Positions 25,339 to 29,776 of a stretch of 29,776 nt of DNA are shown here, piece by piece. Numbering within the stretch: position 1 is the stretch's first letter; each line of letters begins with the position of its first letter. The position numbers and the translations under genes were made by a program. Source of the stretch: Methanocorpusculum sp. (lineage in GTDB: Archaea > Halobacteriota > Methanomicrobia > Methanomicrobiales > Methanocorpusculaceae); assembly GCA_029987315.1 (NCBI GenBank), contig DALTVZ010000168.1:1-29776 (forward strand). Direction: 5' to 3'. The notes under the pieces were generated by a model. That model was given only the letters and a program-made list of their open reading frames with translations. It was not told the origin of the DNA and made no database searches.

Positions 25339-26184
25339 ATGAGAGTAGTTTATACCGAAAAAAGTCAGGTTCTCGCGGCACGTACGGCGCAGAAACTTGG
25401 CTGTGATTTATCTGAAGTAAAATATACTACATTTCCAGATGGTGAGCAGTCCATACGCATAATGGGTGATGATGACCAGATGATAATCGTTGCAAGCACG
25501 GTCGATCCTGAGTCAACTTTGCAGGCCATGCTTCTGCTTGATGCCTGCGAGGGAAAAGAGACCACACTTGTTCTGCCATATATGGGATACGCACGGCAGG
25601 ACAAGAGGTTCAATGAAGGTGAACCCATATCGGCACGGGCGATGGCGCGAGCCCTCTCGACCGGCGCAGACAGGATTTTTACCATCAATATCCATGACAC
25701 ATCCATACTGGCGCATTTCAGATGTCCGGCGAAAAATCTGACGGTCGCTCCCGAGATCGGTGCATACATCAGCACGATGGCACTCGAAAATCCGCTGATC
25801 CTGTCGCCTGATGAGGGCGCGTGGGAGTTTGCCAAAGGTGTGGCAGCCATAGGAAAATGGGACTGTGATCATTTGGACAAGACACGCATCTCCGGGTCTG
25901 AGGTCACAATGGCGCCAAAACATCTGGAAGCTAAGGGAAGGGACTGTATCATCGTTGATGATATCATCGCGACCGGCGGATCTATGGCAAAGGCGGCCGG
26001 GATGCTACGCGAGCAAGGGGCCACCTCGGTTCGGGCCGCGGGTGTTCATGGGGTTTTCGCATCAGGAGGATACATCAAATTAGTTCAGGCCGGTCTTGCC
26101 GACATTGCCTCCTCGGATACGATTGAGCGCGCCTCAAGCAAGATCACTGCATCCGGCGTCATTGCCGAAGCTTTACGTAAATGA
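25339..26184 (+). CDS. prs: Ribose-phosphate pyrophosphokinase (PRPP synthase)
   Basis: Prs makes PRPP from ribose 5-phosphate and ATP, feeding purine, pyrimidine, histidine and, in methanogens, methanopterin synthesis. The 281-aa product is of the shorter archaeal type. It has the FPDGE motif (32-36), the ATP-binding YMGYARQDKRF (81-91), the INIHD segment at 116-120 and the PRPP loop IIVDDIIATGGS (204-215). The start is the only ATG consistent with the conserved N-terminus. The nob1-like gene begins inside its stop codon (ATGA overlap), so the two are translationally coupled. Confidence 0.95.
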   Translation: MRVVYTEKSQVLAARTAQKLGCDLSEVKYTTFPDGEQSIRIMGDDDQMIIVASTVDPESTLQAMLLLDACEGKETTLVLPYMGYARQDKRFNEGEPISARAMARALSTGADRIFTINIHDTSILAHFRCPAKNLTVAPEIGAYISTMALENPLILSPDEGAWEFAKGVAAIGKWDCDHLDKTRISGSEVTMAPKHLEAKGRDCIIVDDIIATGGSMAKAAGMLREQGATSVRAAGVHGVFASGGYIKLVQAGLADIASSDTIERASSKITASGVIAEALRK

Positions 26185-26657
26185 AATATATTCTGGACTC
26201 CTCCTATTTTTTTGGTGATTATGCCCTTGAAGGCGAGGTTTACACAACGCCGGAAGTGGTGGACGAACTCAAGGATCTCACGTCAAAGATGCGGTATGAG
26301 ATCATGGTGGAAAATGGTCTCGTGGTGACCGAACCAGAAGCCGAAGATATTTTGAAAACGACCACCGCCGCCCTCAAAAGTGGTGATGCCACGGTCCTTT
26401 CAGACACGGATATCTCTGTGATCGCCTTAGGTCTGACTTTGAAAGGTACAGTGGTCTCGGATGATTATGCAGTGCAAAATGTCTGTCGGCATCTCAAGAT
26501 CCAGACCAAAAGTATCCTTCAAAAAAATGTGAAGAAAAGGGTCTGGAAAAAAATATGTTCAGGGTGCGGGGCAGAGATGCCGGCAGAAGAGGCAGACTGC
26601 CCGATCTGCGGCTCTGCACCAATAAAGCGGGGAACAGATAAAGGGAAAAGGCGTTAG
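26181..26657 (+). CDS. nob1: Nob1-like endoribonuclease (PIN domain plus zinc ribbon)
   Basis: Nob1 cleaves the 3' end of 16S rRNA precursor in archaea. The 158-aa product has an N-terminal PIN domain (1-115) with the expected acidic residues D6, D75, D77 and D94 (SDTDISVIAL, VVSDDYAVQNV). A zinc ribbon follows at C126, C129, C140 and C143 (CSGCG, CPICG), ending in a basic tail (KRGTDKGKRR). The size and domain order match archaeal Nob1. The ATG overlaps the prs stop by 4 bp. Coupling PRPP synthesis to ribosome maturation may be a simple operon coincidence or shared growth control. Confidence 0.88.
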   Translation: MKYILDSSYFFGDYALEGEVYTTPEVVDELKDLTSKMRYEIMVENGLVVTEPEAEDILKTTTAALKSGDATVLSDTDISVIALGLTLKGTVVSDDYAVQNVCRHLKIQTKSILQKNVKKRVWKKICSGCGAEMPAEEADCPICGSAPIKRGTDKGKRR

Positions 26658-26679
26658 CCGGATCCCTTGGCGAAAAACA

Positions 26680-27828
26680 TCAGATAAGCCGTCTCTTGAC
26701 AAACCAGGAAATTTTCGCAATAAGGTCATGTACCCCTTCGGTGAATTTCCTAGGCGAGTAATGGATGACCGAGTCGATGACCTCGAGACCACCATGCTCA
26801 TCAATTGCCGATACTGCCCCGTGGCCGCAGCATAATCTGATACGTTTGCCTTTTTTTCGTAACTCGACATCCAGTTCGACGGCAAGTTTCATCAGTTCAC
26901 CACGCTCGTGTCGTGCGAGCACACTGTCGATATTGACCGAATTTATGAGGTAATCCGGAATGGAACCATACCTTAGACGCCATGGAGTGAGCGTAGCAAA
27001 GTTCAAGATGGCGTCACTTGTAAAGAGCAGACCTTCCTCTGGCTCGTAGAAAAAGAGCTGCCCGGCAAGATGCCCTCCTAGGCTTTCCCAGACCTCGAAG
27101 TTAAGACCGGAAAAACTGATCTCATCGATGACAGGAAAGATCCCCCGCATTCTCAGCGGCTCGGTTTTACTAAGAATATACTCTTTTGGAAACGCCAGTT
27201 GGGAAAATGTATTGACCGTCGTTGTGTATACACGTTCCAAAAGTAGAAGGTCATTGGTGGATGCAAATGACCGTGAACCGTGATCCAGAAGATCTTGCGT
27301 GATAGGGTGGACAAACGGCGGGACAGGAAGCAACCCGGTCATTCCCACATGATCTGCATCCCCATGGGTGCACAGAACGTGTTTAACATCGGAAAAGCCG
27401 CCAAGAGAAAGTGTAGACAACATCCGCTCCCAGTCAGCAAAGTTGACCCCGTACCCGGCATCGATGAGCAGTTTTCCCTTTGGTGTCTGGAAAAGATGGA
27501 CACAACCCCCACCAGGCGGTTGCATCGTCCAAAGAACACAGTTGTCCGATAAAGTGATCTTTTGATAATCGACATAGAAATTTTTTCCAGAGTTTCCATA
27601 GAGGTACAGGCCTATGCTCTGCATGATCCAAAGAATTTCTTTATGGTCCTTCCCCATGCAAATAAGTTCTTGGACTGCCGAATCTGCATCATGGTAGAAC
27701 TGCTTTTTTTCTGCATCGTCGAAGGTGGTGAGATATGGCATGATTTTCTTCTGAAACGATCTTGTCACATATTTTTCGGACATATCTTGCTGAATTGTTA
27801 GGCTTTTCACTTTTAGAAGGTTTCCCAT
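26680..27828 (-). CDS. Metallo-beta-lactamase-fold hydrolase
   Basis: The 382-aa protein has the metal-binding motif HGDADH (155-160, [13 protein letters not shown]). Further ligands appear in [10 protein letters not shown], the SDAIL aspartate and CCGHG near the C-terminus. The core strand [10 protein letters not shown] lies just before. An N-terminal extension of about 95 residues has no recognisable domain. Substrate unknown. It converges on the nob1-like gene. The ATG at 27828 is supported by a TATA element centred 32 bp upstream; an internal ATG at 27783 has no better support. It is divergent from the gfcR-like gene, sharing that TATA element. Confidence 0.85.
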   Translation of the reverse strand: MGNLLKVKSLTIQQDMSEKYVTRSFQKKIMPYLTTFDDAEKKQFYHDADSAVQELICMGKDHKEILWIMQSIGLYLYGNSGKNFYVDYQKITLSDNCVLWTMQPPGGGCVHLFQTPKGKLLIDAGYGVNFADWERMLSTLSLGGFSDVKHVLCTHGDADHVGMTGLLPVPPFVHPITQDLLDHGSRSFASTNDLLLLERVYTTTVNTFSQLAFPKEYILSKTEPLRMRGIFPVIDEISFSGLNFEVWESLGGHLAGQLFFYEPEEGLLFTSDAILNFATLTPWRLRYGSIPDYLINSVNIDSVLARHERGELMKLAVELDVELRKKGKRIRLCCGHGAVSAIDEHGGLEVIDSVIHYSPRKFTEGVHDLIAKISWFVKRRLI

Positions 27829-27856
27829 ATTTTCTGCACGACCCCATCACAAAAGC

Positions 27857-27864
27857 ATATATAT
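27857..27864. promoter_or_regulatory. Shared bidirectional TATA element
   Basis: ATATATAT is palindromic. It is centred 27.5 bp before the plus-strand ATG at 27888 and 32.5 bp before the minus-strand ATG at 27828. The AAAAG upstream on the plus side could act as a BRE. The two start codons are only 59 bp apart, so the two transcription units probably compete for one TBP-binding site. Confidence 0.55.
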
Positions 27865-27887
27865 CCGCAAAAGCGATTACTTTTCAT

Positions 27888-28484
27888 ATGTCTTCCTTAG
27901 AAGAGCTCATAGCAAAAGCAAAAGACCTTCATGCCGAAGGCCACTCATCCGGTCAAATCGCGGATGAACTCAGCCTCTCGATCGATACCGTGACCTGGCT
28001 TCTGACACAGGGGAAATCAGGAATTGCAGCACCAAAAGATGTGCATATCGACTGGACGAACGTCAGTTCAAACGCCACACTTCTTGGCGGGATCTCATCC
28101 ATGATGCTTGCCCGCTTTGATGCAGCAAATGAGGAGGAGGAGGGTGTCGATACGGTCATAGGAATATCAGTATCAGGTATCCCCCTTGCAACCATGATAG
28201 CGGCAGAAGATGGCCTGGATCTTGCCATCTATCATCCGTCAAAACACAACCCTGAAGCAAAGACAGGTTCGATTTCCGGAAATTTCAGCAAAGTATCCCA
28301 GAAACGCTGCATCATCGTGGATGACTGCATAACTTCCGGCAACACTCTGACAGAGATAGTAAATTATCTGCGTCGCCACAAAGCCACTCCAGTAGGCATC
28401 TGTGTGATCTTTGATAAGCGCGGTGTCAAAGAAATAGAGGGCGTTCCGGTCTACTCACTCTTTACAATTAAACGTATCGACTGA
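27888..28484 (+). CDS. gfcR: GfcR-like transcription regulator (HTH plus PRTase domain)
   Basis: The 198-aa protein has an N-terminal helix-turn-helix ([20 protein letters not shown], then [14 protein letters not shown]) fused to a PRTase domain with the PRPP motif [13 protein letters not shown] (141-153). This arrangement matches archaeal orotate PRTase-like proteins; in haloarchaea the homolog GfcR regulates glucose/fructose catabolism. In this methanogen-like genome its targets are unknown; PRPP or a nucleotide may be the effector. The start at 27888 (not the longer frame) is fixed by the TATA element 27 bp upstream, predicting a leaderless mRNA. The symbol is by homology only. Confidence 0.85.
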   Translation: MSSLEELIAKAKDLHAEGHSSGQIADELSLSIDTVTWLLTQGKSGIAAPKDVHIDWTNVSSNATLLGGISSMMLARFDAANEEEEGVDTVIGISVSGIPLATMIAAEDGLDLAIYHPSKHNPEAKTGSISGNFSKVSQKRCIIVDDCITSGNTLTEIVNYLRRHKATPVGICVIFDKRGVKEIEGVPVYSLFTIKRID

Positions 28485-28507
28485 AGAGTCAACAATCAAT
28501 ACATCAT

Positions 28508-28516
28508 ATTTATATA
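28508..28516 (+). promoter_or_regulatory. TATA box of the thermosome gene
   Basis: ATTTATATA is centred at 28512, predicting transcription from about 28539. The leader of about 25 nt carries AGGAG at 28549-28553, ten nt before the ATG. Confidence 0.65.
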
Positions 28517-28563
28517 GAAGTCCAATCCACTTTTTAACACACTAGTACAGGAGAATATAGATT

Positions 28564-29776
28564 ATGGCAAACAACTCAGGTCAGCAGGTAGTCATTTTAC
28601 GTAGCAACGTAGAGCGCGTACCAGGTCAGGAAGCTCTTCGCTCCAATATCATGGCAGCAAAGGTCCTTGGCAACACAGTCAGAACGACACTTGGTCCACG
28701 TGGAATGGACAAGATGCTTGTAACTCAGGGTAGTGACGACATCGTCATCACCAACGATGGAGCAACCATCCTTCACAGTATCCAGGTCGAACACCCGGGC
28801 GCAAAACTTGTCGTCGAGGTCGCTGAGACCCAGGACCATGAGTGCGGCGACGGAACCACAACGGCAGTTGTAATGGTCGGTTCCTTTATGGAACAGGCAG
28901 AACGCCTTATCGACACCGGTGTCCACCCATCAATAATCGCAAAAGGCTACAACCTCGGTATGATAAAAGCGCTCGAGCTTCTTGATACGCTTTCGATCGA
29001 TGTGTCGCCAAAAGACAAAAAAATGCTCAAGCAGATCGCAAAGACAGCAATGACCGGAAAGTCCATCGAGAGTATCATGGACCAGGCATGCGACGTGGTC
29101 GTTGAGGCTGTTTCATCCTTAGCAGAAACTACGGGCAAAAAGACGACCGTCAATGAAGACAACATCATTGTCAAGACAAAACGTAGCGATAGTATGAGTG
29201 CAGAACTTATCAAAGGTGTTCTTTTCGATAAGACCAGACTTGACTCACTCATGCCAAAAATGATCAAAGGTGTCAAAGCAGCATTCATTGCAGGACCTCT
29301 TGAGATCACAAAGACCCAGACAAAATCCAAGATCAAGATCACCTCTGCAGCTCAGCTTTCTGCATTCTCGGTTGCAGAACGTGCGACTCTGAAGAAAATG
29401 GCCGACACCTTTGTCGAACATGGTGTGAATGTCGTTCTCTGTCAGAAGGGTATCGCTGACCCGGTACAATACTACCTTGGCGCAAACGGCATCTATGCAC
29501 TTGAATTCGTCCCAGAAAATGATATGAAATACGCCGCAAAAGCTCTTGGCGGCCAGATCATCAATAAACCAGAAGATCTCGATCCAGAAATGATCGGACA
29601 TGCAGGCAAACTTGAGATGCTTGATGATCTTGAGATGACCAAACTTTCTGAGTGCAAAAACCCGAAAGCGGTCACGATCTTCCTCCGCGGATCTTCCCAG
29701 CACCTTGTCGATGAACTCGAACGTGCGATCGAGGATGCATCACGTGTCGTTCAGGATGTCATCGAAGACGGTTCCT
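28564..29776 (+). CDS. ths: Thermosome subunit (group II chaperonin), partial
   Basis: The frame is open to the right edge (404 codons; a full subunit is about 540 aa). It folds proteins in an ATP-driven double ring with a built-in lid. Group II signatures are present: RTTLGPRGMDKML, NDGATIL (with the ATP-binding Asp), GDGTTTAVV, TAMTGK, NVVLCQKGI and CKNPKAVTIFLRG. The apical domain is cut near its end, so the C-terminal equatorial part and the late catalytic Asp are outside. It is somewhat divergent (DHECGDGTTT rather than the usual DDEVGDGTTT), hinting at one of several paralogs. AGGAG and a TATA box support the start. Confidence 0.95.
   Translation, partial: MANNSGQQVVILRSNVERVPGQEALRSNIMAAKVLGNTVRTTLGPRGMDKMLVTQGSDDIVITNDGATILHSIQVEHPGAKLVVEVAETQDHECGDGTTTAVVMVGSFMEQAERLIDTGVHPSIIAKGYNLGMIKALELLDTLSIDVSPKDKKMLKQIAKTAMTGKSIESIMDQACDVVVEAVSSLAETTGKKTTVNEDNIIVKTKRSDSMSAELIKGVLFDKTRLDSLMPKMIKGVKAAFIAGPLEITKTQTKSKIKITSAAQLSAFSVAERATLKKMADTFVEHGVNVVLCQKGIADPVQYYLGANGIYALEFVPENDMKYAAKALGGQIINKPEDLDPEMIGHAGKLEMLDDLEMTKLSECKNPKAVTIFLRGSSQHLVDELERAIEDASRVVQDVIEDGS

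Noticed and set aside
1..29776. tRNA, rRNA, CRISPR array or prophage
   Set aside because: I saw no tRNA-like cloverleaf, rRNA core sequence, regularly spaced repeats or phage structural genes; XerA has housekeeping features rather than those of a phage integrase. A covariance-model search would be needed to exclude small RNAs.

Overview
The window looks like chromosomal DNA of a methanogenic euryarchaeon, most likely in the Methanomicrobiales (a Methanocorpusculum-like genome); the genus is an inference from memory of these protein families. Archaeal markers are a group II chaperonin (thermosome), membrane-anchored LonB, a XerA-type recombinase, a Nob1-like PIN/zinc-ribbon protein, a GfcR-like PRTase regulator, a GHMP-family protein resembling RFAP synthase of methanopterin biosynthesis, and many genes with a TATA box about 27 bp before the start codon (leaderless or very short leaders). 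UvrB is of bacterial type, as in several mesophilic methanogens. I see no rRNA, tRNA or CRISPR array.

Layout. 1-8.2 kb is almost all minus strand: an MgtE/SLC41-like transporter cut by the left edge, the UPF0210/UPF0237 (ACT) pair, a radical SAM protein of the DNA modification/repair type, uvrB, a DUF4013-like membrane protein and a YhaM-like OB-HD protein. 8.2-12.2 kb has a small membrane protein, two tandem lipoprotein paralogs and the GHMP gene. The second lipoprotein unit carries a broken copy of the 3' end of the GHMP gene, so this is a tandem segmental duplication. 12.2-13.1 kb is a degenerate AT-rich island with gene remnants and a direct repeat. It ends at a 28-bp, nearly perfect palindrome with the 11-6-11 architecture of a dif site, 38 bp before xerA. 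This is the most notable feature of the window: a probable chromosome-dimer resolution site beside its own recombinase.

14.2-17.3 kb holds a conserved archaeal DUF5806-like protein, glmM, a THEP1-like NTPase and a BofA-like membrane protein. After it comes a second small tandem duplication, which again joins the 3' ends of two neighbours. 17.3-23.1 kb is minus strand: an anchored surface protein, two adjacent KaiC/RAD55-like proteins that both have defective P-loops, the TldE/TldD protease pair, and a small membrane protein with a PH-like domain. 23.2-29.8 kb holds lonB, divergent from prs-nob1 (overlapping by 4 bp), a metallo-beta-lactamase-fold hydrolase divergent from a gfcR-like gene across one shared TATA box, and a thermosome subunit cut by the right edge.

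Functional themes are genome maintenance (UvrB, radical SAM, XerA/dif), protein quality control (LonB, TldD/E, thermosome) and nucleotide/sugar-phosphate metabolism (Prs, GlmM, GfcR-like).
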